From: UBA6623 sp965248235
Lineage (GTDB): Bacteria > Acidobacteriota > Terriglobia > Bryobacterales > UBA6623
Assembly (NCBI GenBank): GCA_965248235.1
Contig: CBDFIU010000003.1
Coordinates: forward strand, 930,001 to 994,000
Direction: 5' to 3'
DNA: 64,000 nt
Shown one piece after another: positions 21,690-30,552 of the stretch (the first letter of the stretch is position 1; each line of letters starts with the position of its first letter). The position numbers were made by a program, and so were the translations under genes. The notes beneath the pieces are model-generated. The model searched no databases, was not told where the DNA came from, and was given only the letters and a program-made list of their open reading frames with translations.

Positions 21690-23045
21690 CTATGTGACGC
21701 CTAGAGCGAGGATGGCGTCCGCCACTTTGCGGAAGCCTCCGATGTTGGCTCCTCGAACGTAGTTCACCTGGTCGTCGTTGAGCCCGTAGCGAACGCAGGT
21801 CGAGTGGATCTGCTTCATCACTTCCTGCAAACGGCGATCGACTTCGCCACGGGTCCACGCGAGGTATTGGGCGTTTTGCGTCCTCTCGAAGCCCGAGACC
21901 GCTACGCCGCCCGCATTGGCCGCCTTGCCGGGCGCGAAGAGCACGCCCGCTTGGCGAAAGATTTCGACGGCGTCGGGACTGGTCGGCATATTGGCGCCCT
22001 CGACAACGGACTTGACGCCGTTGGCGACGAGTTGGCGGGCGCCGTCGGTTTCGATTTCATTTTGCGTGGCGCAGGGCATCGCGATGTCGGCTGTCACGCC
22101 CCAGGGCCTCTCGCCGGCGTGATAGGCGGCGCCGAAATTTTCGGCGTATTCCTGAATGCGGCCGCGACGCGTGGTCTTGAGATCGATCACCCAGCGGAGC
22201 TTTTCTTGGTCAAGCCCGTCGGGGTCGTGAATGAAGCCCGAGGAGTCGGACATGGTGACGACCTTGCCGCCGAGCTCAATGAGTTTCTCCGCGGCGTATT
22301 GTGCCACGTTGCCGGATCCCGAGACCAAGCAGATCTTTCCCTCGAGGCTTTCGTCCTGCCGGCGCAACATTTCGCGGAGGAAGTAGACGGCGCCGTACCC
22401 GGTGGCCTCGGTGCGGATCAAGCTGCCGCCGAAGGTCGGGCCCTTGCCCGTCATCGCTCCGGTAACTTCGTTGCTCAGTCTCTTGTACTGCCCAAACAGG
22501 TAGCCGATCTCGCGCGCCCCGACGCCGATGTCGCCGGCCGGGATGTCTCTTTGCTCGCCGATGTATTTCCACAGCTCGGTCATGAATGATTGGCAGAAGC
22601 GCATGACCTCGGCGTCGGATTTTCCTTTCGGATTGAAGTTCGCCCCGCCCTTGGCTCCGCCCATCGGCAGCGTCGTCAGGCTGTTTTTGAAAGTTTGCTC
22701 GAAGCCGAGAAATTTCATCACGCTGACGGTAACGGAGGGATGAAAGCGCAGCCCTCCCTTATAGGGGCCGATGGCGTTGTTGAATTGCACGCGAAAACCG
22801 CGGTTGACGCGCACGTTGCCGGCTTCGTCCTTCCAGGTCACGCGGAAGGTGATCGTACGGTCGGGTTCGGTGAGGCGTTCGAGGACTTGCTGCTCGCGGT
22901 AGACGGGGTGTTCGCGGGTGTAGGGAAGAATGTCTTCGGCGACTTCGTGAACGGCTTGATGGAATTCTTTTTCGCCGGGATTGCGTTTAACGAGCCCGTT
23001 CATGAAACGGTCGAGTTCCGAGGAGTGAGTGTGGTCTTCCGGCAT
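21690..23045 (-). CDS. gdhA: Glutamate dehydrogenase
   Basis: 451 residues from the ATG at 23045 (MPEDHTHSSELDRFMNGL), the normal length of the hexameric short-chain enzyme; the longer open frame upstream is Arg/Pro-rich and not GDH-like. Substrate-binding and catalytic blocks are visible: YKGGLRFHPSV, LPMGGAKGGANFNPKGKSDA, PAGDIGVGAREIGYLFGQYK, and a Rossmann GSGNVAQYAAEKL. It is of the NADP-specific type by overall similarity and carries out reductive amination of 2-oxoglutarate, assimilating ammonium. AAGGA lies 8 nt upstream of the chosen start. Confidence 0.95.
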   Translation of the reverse strand: MPEDHTHSSELDRFMNGLVKRNPGEKEFHQAVHEVAEDILPYTREHPVYREQQVLERLTEPDRTITFRVTWKDEAGNVRVNRGFRVQFNNAIGPYKGGLRFHPSVTVSVMKFLGFEQTFKNSLTTLPMGGAKGGANFNPKGKSDAEVMRFCQSFMTELWKYIGEQRDIPAGDIGVGAREIGYLFGQYKRLSNEVTGAMTGKGPTFGGSLIRTEATGYGAVYFLREMLRRQDESLEGKICLVSGSGNVAQYAAEKLIELGGKVVTMSDSSGFIHDPDGLDQEKLRWVIDLKTTRRGRIQEYAENFGAAYHAGERPWGVTADIAMPCATQNEIETDGARQLVANGVKSVVEGANMPTSPDAVEIFRQAGVLFAPGKAANAGGVAVSGFERTQNAQYLAWTRGEVDRRLQEVMKQIHSTCVRYGLNDDQVNYVRGANIGGFRKVADAILALGVT

Positions 23046-23190
23046 GGGACTGGTCCTTTCGCCTGGGCTTAGATGTTGCTTCGCCAAGCCCGGGGTTCTT
23101 GTTTCGCGGAATGGATCGTGAGGAGCGGCGTTTCGGGGCGACTCCGTTCTTCCTAATTGTCCAACGTTTCGTTGTCGGGCGCACCGCGGC

Positions 23191-24297
23191 CTAGCTTGTG
23201 GCTGCCGGTTGGGGGGGAGTGACGCCGAAACGGCGGCCGATTTCGTCGAGCTCCCGGCACGTCGTCTCGGGCAGCGCAATGCCGTCTCGGCTGCGCTGTT
23301 GCCGGGTCCGAACCTCAAACTCCCCGGGGACCAGAATCTCCTCGACGCCCTCTGCTTTCGGGCTCGCCTTCATTTCCTCGACTGTCGCGGCAACTTGCTG
23401 TTGGTAATGTTCCGCATCACCAAAAACAGCCGGGTCGACGACCAGCAGAAAGACGCCGCCCAGGCGCCCGCGCGGCTCGGCCTTGGGATCGTGCGTGGGG
23501 GCGCCGATCAGAGCCGGTTCCGGGTCGTCGATCATCCCCAGCCCACCCAGCAGAACCGCCGCCAACGCCATGGCGTAACCCTTGTGCCCCGCGACGCGCC
23601 CGCCGAGAGGTTGGATGGTGCCGCCGGCGAAGTAGTCGCCCGGGTCCGTCGTGGGGTTGCCGTCGCGGTCGGTGATGCAATCGGGGGGCAGGTCGACGCC
23701 CTTGTCGTAGGCGACCTTGACTTTGCCTTGGGCCACGGTCGTCATGGCGGCGTCAAACAGAAATGGTGTGTGGCCCGCAATCGGGACTCCGATTGCGACC
23801 GGGCTCGGCGTAATGAAGCGCTCGGTTCCGCCCCACGGAGCCATGCCGCCCACCGTATGGCCCGCGGCCCCGGCGGTGACGAGCGCGATCAGGCCTTGTT
23901 CAGCGGCCACTTCGGGGTACTCGCCGACGCGTCCGATGTGCATCGAGTGGCGGATCGTGACGGCGGCAATGCCGTTTTCTCTTGCATGCTCCATGGCCCA
24001 GTCAAGGGCGAATCGGGTCGAAAAATGTCCCATGCCGCGCTTGGCGTCGACCAGCGCCGTGCTCCCGGTTTCGCGCAAGATCGCGGGGCGAGCGGTGGGG
24101 TGGAGGTCACCGGCATCGGTTTGCTTGATGTATTGGGCGACCCGCATCACGCCATGCGAATCGTGGCCGGAAAGATTCGCCCGGATCAGATGCCGCGCAA
24201 CTTCACGGGCAATGTCGTCGTCGGCGCCAAGCGCCACGAAGACCTGGTGGACATAGGGCTCTAGAGATTGGGGTGCGAAGTGCGTTAGGGTTGCCAT
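23191..24297 (-). CDS. Ldh-family (malate/L-lactate type) NAD(P)-dependent dehydrogenase
   Basis: 368 residues of the type-2 malate/L-lactate/L-sulfolactate dehydrogenase family, which does not use a Rossmann fold. Diagnostic blocks are GHDSHGVMRV near the N-terminus, AVTIRHSMHIGRVGEYPE with the catalytic His, and GGRVAGHKGYAMALA. Substrates across the family include malate, lactate, ureidoglycolate and delta1-piperideine-2-carboxylate, so the substrate is not assigned. It is cytoplasmic. It is 145 nt upstream of gdhA on the same strand; co-transcription is possible but unproven. Confidence 0.9.
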   Translation of the reverse strand: MATLTHFAPQSLEPYVHQVFVALGADDDIAREVARHLIRANLSGHDSHGVMRVAQYIKQTDAGDLHPTARPAILRETGSTALVDAKRGMGHFSTRFALDWAMEHARENGIAAVTIRHSMHIGRVGEYPEVAAEQGLIALVTAGAAGHTVGGMAPWGGTERFITPSPVAIGVPIAGHTPFLFDAAMTTVAQGKVKVAYDKGVDLPPDCITDRDGNPTTDPGDYFAGGTIQPLGGRVAGHKGYAMALAAVLLGGLGMIDDPEPALIGAPTHDPKAEPRGRLGGVFLLVVDPAVFGDAEHYQQQVAATVEEMKASPKAEGVEEILVPGEFEVRTRQQRSRDGIALPETTCRELDEIGRRFGVTPPQPAATS

Positions 24298-24376
24298 GGA
24301 CCCTTTAGGATGGGGGACGGGCGGCGGCGGCGTCCAGGAGTATCAGAGGAGAGGCAATTCCACTTGCCGTTACATC

Positions 24377-24829
24377 ATGAGCAAGAGTGTGAAACCGACT
24401 ATTGACGATATCATCCGGCAATCGACGAAATATTCACCGTACGCTCTACCACCCACAGTACTGCGCGAACTCGCAAGAATCCTGGGCACGATGAACAAGC
24501 CCGAAACGGCCGAAACCGGTTGCGGGGCGAGTACTTTGGTCTTTTCCCAATTCAGCAGGCGACAGCCGCATAACTCGAACGGGCCGATCGGCACGATTGC
24601 CAGCTTGCACGTTGACGCCTCGATTCCGAATTGCATCATCCAGGAATTCTTCTACCCCTATCTCGATCACTACAACGAGATCCTCACCGAGCCGATCGAA
24701 TACGCCGACGGCTACTTGAAGATCCCCGATCGGCCGGGGCTGGGAACCGACATCAACGAAGAAGCCATCCTGAAACGCCCGCCGATCGACACGCCGCCCG
24801 AGGCGTCGTGGATCGGGTCGTATTGGTAG
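24377..24829 (+). pseudogene. Chimeric remnant: methyltransferase N-part joined to enolase-superfamily C-part
   Basis: 150 residues from ATG 24377. The first about 62 residues end in AETGCGASTLVFSQF, resembling the glycine-rich SAM-binding loop of a class I methyltransferase. The remainder, from about PHNSNGPIGTIASLHVDA, matches the very C-terminus of mandelate racemase/galactonate-dehydratase-type enolases (IPNCIIQEFF, NEILTEPI, DGYLKIPDRPGLG). Neither half is a complete domain; a full enolase-superfamily enzyme has about 380 residues. The simplest reading is an internal deletion that fused two genes in frame near 24565. No strong RBS precedes the ATG. Confidence 0.65.
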
Positions 24830-24898
24830 GGGGGCTCAGTGGTAGAGCATTCCAACGTAGGCGGAATCGGCGCGCTACAGTAGGGTGCTGTAGTAGCT

Positions 24899-26272
24899 AT
24901 GCTCGCAGCGTCTGGTCACGACCCCTATCGCCTTACCTCCGACGACATCGAAGACGCGCCGGTGACCGCCGCCGGGATTGCTCGCAAGATCGGCCCCGGC
25001 GTCATTCTCGCCGGGATGATCGTCGGGTCGGGCGAGCTGATTGCGACCACCGTTCTCGGCGCCGAGAACAGCTATACGCTGCTGTGGCTGGTCCTCATCA
25101 GTTGCGTCGCCAAGATCGTTGTCCAGAATGAGCTGGGTCGCTACACGATCGGGACGGGAGAAACCTCTCTTGAAGCTTTCAACCGCGTGCCGGGGCCGCG
25201 CCTCGGGGTTTCCTGGGTGGTGTGGGTTTGGTTTCTGGGGCAGATCTCGGTGCAGTTCGGCATCGGCGGAATGCTTGGGGCGATCGGCGAGGTGCTCGAC
25301 AAGCTGATCCCCGGGTTACCGCTTGGCATGTGGGTCCTTGTGGTCAACGCGCTGACGGTTGTCCTACTCGCCGTCGGCAGCTACGCCTTGATCGAGAAAT
25401 TTTCGATGGCTTTGGTGATCTCGTTCACGGTCATGACGGTCGCGTCGGCGGGGCTGCTGCTCGATCAGCCGGAGTACTTTTCGTGGGCCAAGGTCTGGGA
25501 CGGTCTGTCCTTCCACATGCCCGCCGGCGGATTCATGACGGCGGTGGCGGTGTTCGGCATCACCGGGGTCGGGGCCAGCGAATTGTCGAGCTATTCGTAT
25601 TGGTGCATTGAGAAGGGATACGCACGCTATACGGGGCCCCGCGAGGAAACGAGCGCTTGGCGGCACCGGGCGTTGGGGTGGATTCGAGTGATGGGCGTGG
25701 ACGTGGTCAATGCGATGTTCATCTACACGTTTACGACGGTCTCGTTTTACTTGCTCGGCGCCGGGGTTCTGCACGGCATGGGTGTGATGCCCCAAGGCGG
25801 CGAGATGGTCGAGACGCTGTCGAATATGTATACCGAAACGCTGGGACCGGGATCTCGGCCGGTGTTTTTGATCGGGGCGGCGGCGGTTTTCTATTCCACG
25901 GTTTTCGCGGGTATCGCCTCCAGAAGCCGCATGACGGCGGACATGCTGGCGCTGCTGGGAGTGTATGATCGTGGCGACTGGAGTAAGCGGCTGTTTCACA
26001 CGCGTTGGCTGGTGGTGTTGTATATTGTTGTTCCGACGGCGTTCTTCTTCGTGATCCAAGAGCCGGTCGTGATGGTGAAGATCGCCGGGTTGACCGAGGC
26101 GGCGATGTTGCCGGTGGTCGGCTTTGCGACGGTTTACCTACGCTACCGCCACCTGCCCAAGACGATTGCCCCGCAAGGCTGGATTACGTTGGCGCTTTGG
26201 GTGACGTCGTTGCTGATGCTCGTGATGACCGGGGTTTCAGTGCTCGACGGGTTGCTTGGATTGAGGGGGTAG
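24899..26272 (+). CDS. Divergent Nramp-like membrane transporter
   Basis: 457 residues with about 11 transmembrane segments and an Nramp-like beginning (KIGPGVILAGMIVGSGELIATT). Canonical Nramp proteins carry DPGN in TM1 and a Met-Pro-His motif in TM6, which bind the divalent metal. Here TM1 reads GSGEL and the TM6 region reads GITGVGASELSSYSYW, so the known metal ligands are absent. It therefore belongs to a divergent Nramp-related branch and may carry a different ion or solute. It is an inner-membrane protein. Start ATG 24899 has only a weak RBS. Confidence 0.8.
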   Translation: MLAASGHDPYRLTSDDIEDAPVTAAGIARKIGPGVILAGMIVGSGELIATTVLGAENSYTLLWLVLISCVAKIVVQNELGRYTIGTGETSLEAFNRVPGPRLGVSWVVWVWFLGQISVQFGIGGMLGAIGEVLDKLIPGLPLGMWVLVVNALTVVLLAVGSYALIEKFSMALVISFTVMTVASAGLLLDQPEYFSWAKVWDGLSFHMPAGGFMTAVAVFGITGVGASELSSYSYWCIEKGYARYTGPREETSAWRHRALGWIRVMGVDVVNAMFIYTFTTVSFYLLGAGVLHGMGVMPQGGEMVETLSNMYTETLGPGSRPVFLIGAAAVFYSTVFAGIASRSRMTADMLALLGVYDRGDWSKRLFHTRWLVVLYIVVPTAFFFVIQEPVVMVKIAGLTEAAMLPVVGFATVYLRYRHLPKTIAPQGWITLALWVTSLLMLVMTGVSVLDGLLGLRG

Positions 26273-26416
26273 GCTTTCCGCCGTCACCTCGTGCCGACTC
26301 GTTGCGCCCAGCTGGTCGCGCCCAATTGGTGGCTATGACCAATGCGGGCGCGGTTGATAGAATCAAGAGTCTTCGGGCCCGCCCGGGCTCGATTCGTTTA
26401 CGAGGAGGATGAGACC

Positions 26417-26836
26417 GTGAATTTGCGATGGACAAACCTCGCCGCGATTACGCTGGGCGCGCTTTTGCTGACCGGCATGGGAGCGGCCGGGGAAAAGAAA
26501 CTGATGCATTGCTTTGCTTTCACGCCAATCGAGGATGCCTCGGAAGCCGATTGGGAGGCTTTCTACAAAGCCACCGATGAGTTGCCCGCGAAGATCGAGG
26601 GCTTCAATAAGGTTTGGTACGGCAAGCTCCGCCGTCCGATGCGCCTCTATTACAAGACCGGCGGAGACGAAGCTGAATACGAGGAGCGCGTGCGCGAATG
26701 GTCGGTATGCATGGAAATGGAAGATATCGCGGCGCTCGAAAAATATGCCGATCATGCGGCGCACCGCGAATGGGAAGAAGCTTATTTCAAGGTGCGGCAG
26801 CGGGGCACGACAACCTTGGATATCTTGGGGCAATAG
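26417..26836 (+). CDS. Secreted Dabb-domain (stress-responsive A/B barrel) protein
   Basis: 139 residues from GTG 26417, chosen because GAGGAGGATGAG precedes it. The signal peptide is MNLRWTNLAAITLGALLLTG. After it comes a ferredoxin-like A/B barrel: HCFAFTPIEDASEADWEAFY, then a YADHAAHREWEE helix typical of Dabb proteins. The role is unknown; some members dimerise and bind small hydrophobic ligands. It lies 144 nt after the Nramp-like gene on the same strand and could be co-transcribed with it. Confidence 0.75.
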   Translation: MNLRWTNLAAITLGALLLTGMGAAGEKKLMHCFAFTPIEDASEADWEAFYKATDELPAKIEGFNKVWYGKLRRPMRLYYKTGGDEAEYEERVREWSVCMEMEDIAALEKYADHAAHREWEEAYFKVRQRGTTTLDILGQ

Positions 26837-26995
26837 GGCGGGGAATACGCGAAACGCGGACGAGCCGGGAACCCGCCGGCCAACCTTGCTCCGGCCGGCA
26901 CTGGTCGGGCGGCCGGGCCCGCGGCCTGCGTCGGGGCTCCGCCATCGTGGTCTGAATTTTCGGCCTCCGGCCGGGCTGTATGGAACTGTTTTGTT

Positions 26996-28018
26996 ATGAA
27001 CCGACTTGCCCGATTTTCGCTCGTCGCTCTGGCGCCGCTGCTCGCCTTTTTCGTTTCGTGCTCGGAGAGTGATCGTATCCCGGTGCGGATGGCGACGCTC
27101 TTCAGCAAAGAACACCATCTGGCGAAGAAGCTGGAATGGACCGCCGCTGAACTCGAAAAGCGCAGCCAAGGCCGCTTTGAATGTCAGGTCTTCGCCGGCA
27201 GCGTGATGGGCGGCGAAAAGGAAAACCTGGAAGACCTGCTGCTCGGCAGCCTGGAGTTAATGAACGGCGCGGGCAGTTACTATTACCGCTACGTCCCCGA
27301 AGCGTCAGTCTTGGAGCTGCCCTTCTACGACTGGAAAGACCGACACGAGGCGCACCGAGTGATTCGGGCGTATTGGCCTCGATTGATGGCCGCCTCCGAA
27401 GCCAAGGGTTTCTACCCCGTGGCGCTCGACAGCCGCGACTACTGGGGCGTCTACTATCGGGAGCCGATTGATTCGCTCGATCGCGTGCGCAACGCCAAGT
27501 TTCGCGCCGTGAACGCCGATTTGTGGATCGAAGCGACGAAACTCTACGGGGCGATCCCCAATCCGATGCCCTATGCCGACGCCTACATGGCCTTCAAGAC
27601 GGGTGTGGCCGACGGCACGCTCAACTCCGTGGCGGGCGGCGTGGCGGGCAACTGGCACGAGGTGCTGAAGTGTTTTCTGGACACAAGGCTCGTGTTGAGC
27701 GAATCGTTTACCGTGGCGTCGAAGCAGTGGGTCGAGGGTCTGCCCGAGGACCTTCGCAAGATCTTTCTCGATGTCTGCTTGGAGAGTGAGCAGTTCAACC
27801 TCAAAGAAGTCGAGCGGCAGTTCATCGCGAACAGGAAGAAGATGGAGAAGGCCGGGGTCCATTGGGTCGATCACGAGAAGATCGACCTTGGTGATTTGCG
27901 CGAGAAGGGTCTCGAGTTCCGGGAGAACTACATGAAAGCGCGGGGCCTGGAGGTTTACGCTTTCTACCTCGACTGGCTGGAGCACATCGAGCGAGAAACG
28001 GGCCGGGCGCCGAAGTAA
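26996..28018 (+). CDS. TRAP-type (DctP-like) solute-binding lipoprotein
   Basis: 340 residues. The N-terminus has a hydrophobic stretch ending FFVSC, a plausible lipobox, so it is probably a lipoprotein. The body is of the DctP family: KKLEWTAAELEKRSQGRFECQVF, VLELPFYDWKD, a conserved Arg region at LDRVRNAKFRAV, and PMPYADAYMAFKTGVADG. DctP proteins bind carboxylates such as C4-dicarboxylates or sugar acids and deliver them to DctQ/DctM membrane subunits. Neither subunit gene is adjacent, so this is an orphan receptor in the window. Confidence 0.85.
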   Translation: MNRLARFSLVALAPLLAFFVSCSESDRIPVRMATLFSKEHHLAKKLEWTAAELEKRSQGRFECQVFAGSVMGGEKENLEDLLLGSLELMNGAGSYYYRYVPEASVLELPFYDWKDRHEAHRVIRAYWPRLMAASEAKGFYPVALDSRDYWGVYYREPIDSLDRVRNAKFRAVNADLWIEATKLYGAIPNPMPYADAYMAFKTGVADGTLNSVAGGVAGNWHEVLKCFLDTRLVLSESFTVASKQWVEGLPEDLRKIFLDVCLESEQFNLKEVERQFIANRKKMEKAGVHWVDHEKIDLGDLREKGLEFRENYMKARGLEVYAFYLDWLEHIERETGRAPK

Positions 28019-28249
28019 GCTTGGGGCCGGCGGGGAGACGATCGGCGGTCCCTCTGGAAGCGCCGGATTCCGAGCATTTTCCGGCGTTGCGGCCGGAATT
28101 TTGTATCCCCACTGCGTTTCGCTAACATATAGAGGAACCGGGCGGCGGTCCGCCCTATCCGAGAGAACACGACCTGCGAGCCGGCCGCCGCGCCCGCTTC
28201 CCTCGATCAGGTCTTCCCAGCTCCCGGAACGACGGTCTGGAGTTTGTGC

Positions 28250-30340
28250 ATGAACGTTTATGAAGGTAAAGATGTCCGCAATATCGGCATTGCGGGCCAC
28301 GGTGATTCCGGCAAGACGAGTTTGGTCGCCGCTTTTCTCTACACGACCAACGCGACCACTAGGCTCACCGCCGTCGACGAGGGCAATACGCTCACTGACT
28401 TCGACGATGAGGAAATCCACCGCAAGGTGACGGTCAGTCCCTCGCCGGTGCATATCGAATGGGGGTCGTCGAAGCTGAACGTCATCGACACGCCGGGCTA
28501 CAACATCTTCATCAACGACACCAAAGGAGCGCTGATTGCCACCGACACGACGTTGGTTGTGGTGGATGGCGTCGCGGGTGTCGAGGTGCAGACCGAGAAA
28601 GTCTGGGGCTTCGCCGAGGAGTACGGCCAAGCCCGCGTCGTCGTGATCAATAAGCTGGACCGCGAACGCGCGGACTTTTCGCGCACCCTCGCGGATATCC
28701 AAGAGGTCCTGGGACGAGCGGCGGTGCCGGTTCAAATTCCGATCGGTTCGGAGAAGAACTTCCGAGGCGTGGTCGACCTAATCGAGGAAAAGGCCTACAC
28801 CTATGAACCCGGGGGCAAGGGCAAGGGGACAGCCGGCGATATTCCCGACGACTTGTCGTCCGATGTGGAAGCGGCGCGCGAATCGCTGATCGAGATGGTC
28901 GCCGAATGCGATGACGATCTGCTCAACGAATACCTCGAAGAGTTGACTCTGTCGCCGGAAAAAATCCTGGCCGGTATGCGAAAAGGCATTGCCGAGGGCA
29001 AGCTCTTCCCGGTGCTGTGCACGTCGGCGACACAGAATATTGGGACCGACCGAGCGCTGGAGTTCCTGGAGGCCTATTGTCCGCCGCCGACCGCTCGTGG
29101 AGAGGTCGCCTCGGCGGATGGTGAGACCTCGCGTAAGATCGACGACGGCGAGGCGCTATCGCTGTTTGTCTACAAGACCGCGGCCGACCCCTTCGCCGGG
29201 CGCGTCACGTACTTCAAAGTCATCTCGGGCGTCCTCAATAATGACGACAACGTATTCAATTTCACGAAGAGCTCCCAAGAGCGATTCGCGCGTATCGGCG
29301 TCGCAATGGGTAAGGACATCACACCCGTCACCTCGATTCACGCGGGCGACCTGGGAGCGATCGCGAAGCTCAAGGATACTTTGACCGGCGACAGCCTCGG
29401 GGACAAGAGTAAACCCATTGAGTTCCCCAAGGCCAAGATTCCGCTGCCGGCAATCGCCTACGCCATTCAACCCAAGACGCGACAGGATGAAGACCGCCTC
29501 AGCGCCGGCATTCATAAGATCCTCGAAGAAGATCCGGCGCTCAATTTCTACCGCGACCCCCAGACCCAGGAATTTCTACTGGCCGGTAACGGGCAGCAGC
29601 ATCTGGAAATCATCGTCAGCCGCCTCAAGAAGCGCTACAACGTGGATGTCGAGCTGAAGGCGCCGAAGATTCCCTACCGCGAAACGATCCGCGGGCGCGC
29701 CGAAGTGCAGGGCCGCCACAAGAAACAGACCGGCGGACACGGGCAGTTCGGCGATTGCCGCATTCGCATGGAACCGCTCGAACGCGGGGGGGAATTTGAG
29801 TTTGTCAACAAGATCTTCGGCGGCGCGATTCCGAAGACATACATCCCGGCAGTGGAAAAAGGCGTTCTTGAAGCCGCCGCGGCCGGGCACTTGGCGGGAT
29901 ATCCGGTGGTCGATTTCAAAGTGGAGCTGTATGACGGCCAATATCACGACGTCGACTCCTCCGAGCTGGCCTTTAAACTCGCCGGGCGAAAGGCCTTCCG
30001 CGCGGCGATGGAGAAATCGAGCCCGGCGCTGCTCGAGCCGATTATGTCGGTCGAAGTGGTCGCGCCCTCTGATTTCGCGGGCGACATCATGGGTGATATG
30101 AACAGCCGCCGCGGCCGCATTCAGGGCATGGACTCGAAGGGGTCGAATCAGGTCGTGCGGGCGCAAGTGCCGATGGCCGAAATGCTCACCTACGCCAACG
30201 AGCTGACATCGATGACGCAGGGCCGCGGATCGTTTTCGATGGAGTTCGCGCATTACGATTTCGTGCCGCGGCAGACGGCTGAGAAGGTGATCGCGGCGGC
30301 AAAGCGCGATCGCGACGGGACGGAAGAGGAAGACGAGTAG
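28250..30340 (+). CDS. Elongation factor G-like GTPase (paralogue type)
   Basis: About 696 residues with all EF-G domains I-V. The P-loop is GHGDSGKT (residues 16-23) rather than the usual AHIDAGKT, the G3 box is DTPGYN, and G4 is NKLD. The G2/switch I region around HRKVTV lacks the RGITI of canonical EF-G. Domain IV-V blocks such as GDIMGDMNSRRGRIQGM are present. These features place it with the EF-G-like/EF-G II group, where roles in translocation or ribosome recycling vary. It is followed by a hairpin terminator at 30390, and no ribosomal-protein operon surrounds it. Confidence 0.9.
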   Translation: MNVYEGKDVRNIGIAGHGDSGKTSLVAAFLYTTNATTRLTAVDEGNTLTDFDDEEIHRKVTVSPSPVHIEWGSSKLNVIDTPGYNIFINDTKGALIATDTTLVVVDGVAGVEVQTEKVWGFAEEYGQARVVVINKLDRERADFSRTLADIQEVLGRAAVPVQIPIGSEKNFRGVVDLIEEKAYTYEPGGKGKGTAGDIPDDLSSDVEAARESLIEMVAECDDDLLNEYLEELTLSPEKILAGMRKGIAEGKLFPVLCTSATQNIGTDRALEFLEAYCPPPTARGEVASADGETSRKIDDGEALSLFVYKTAADPFAGRVTYFKVISGVLNNDDNVFNFTKSSQERFARIGVAMGKDITPVTSIHAGDLGAIAKLKDTLTGDSLGDKSKPIEFPKAKIPLPAIAYAIQPKTRQDEDRLSAGIHKILEEDPALNFYRDPQTQEFLLAGNGQQHLEIIVSRLKKRYNVDVELKAPKIPYRETIRGRAEVQGRHKKQTGGHGQFGDCRIRMEPLERGGEFEFVNKIFGGAIPKTYIPAVEKGVLEAAAAGHLAGYPVVDFKVELYDGQYHDVDSSELAFKLAGRKAFRAAMEKSSPALLEPIMSVEVVAPSDFAGDIMGDMNSRRGRIQGMDSKGSNQVVRAQVPMAEMLTYANELTSMTQGRGSFSMEFAHYDFVPRQTAEKVIAAAKRDRDGTEEEDE

Positions 30341-30389
30341 CCGGCCGGCGCGAGGCATGGAAACAGAGCAGCGGACGGCGATCTACGCA

Positions 30390-30421
30390 AAGCCCGGTTC
30401 ACCGCGGGTTAGCGGGCTTTA
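30390..30421 (+). terminator. Terminator after the EF-G-like gene
   Basis: Inverted repeat AAAGCCCG (30390-30397) and CGGGCTTT (30414-30421) with a 16-nt loop, followed by AATTCT. It lies 50 nt past the stop codon. The T run is short. Confidence 0.55.
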
Positions 30422-30552
30422 ATTCTCACCCGCGCGGATCCCCTATTCCCCACGTTGATGTCGCACCCCCGCCGAACGCGCTATAATTCCCATCAATTCC
30501 AACCGCAAGTTGTCGAGTGCGCGCGGAACGCGGGGAGATTTAGGGCGTTTCG

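Noticed and set aside
20308..21858. 516-codon minus-strand frame opposite the GntP permease
   Set aside because: It is extremely His/Arg/Gln/Asp-rich, typical of the antisense of a hydrophobic membrane protein.
24828..24868. tRNA-like start: GGCTCAGTGGTAGAGCA followed by a short ATTCC/GGAAT stem
   Set aside because: The D-arm is convincing, but the anticodon loop has nine bases and there is no T-arm (GTTCGA-type) or acceptor partner downstream. At best it is a tRNA fragment.
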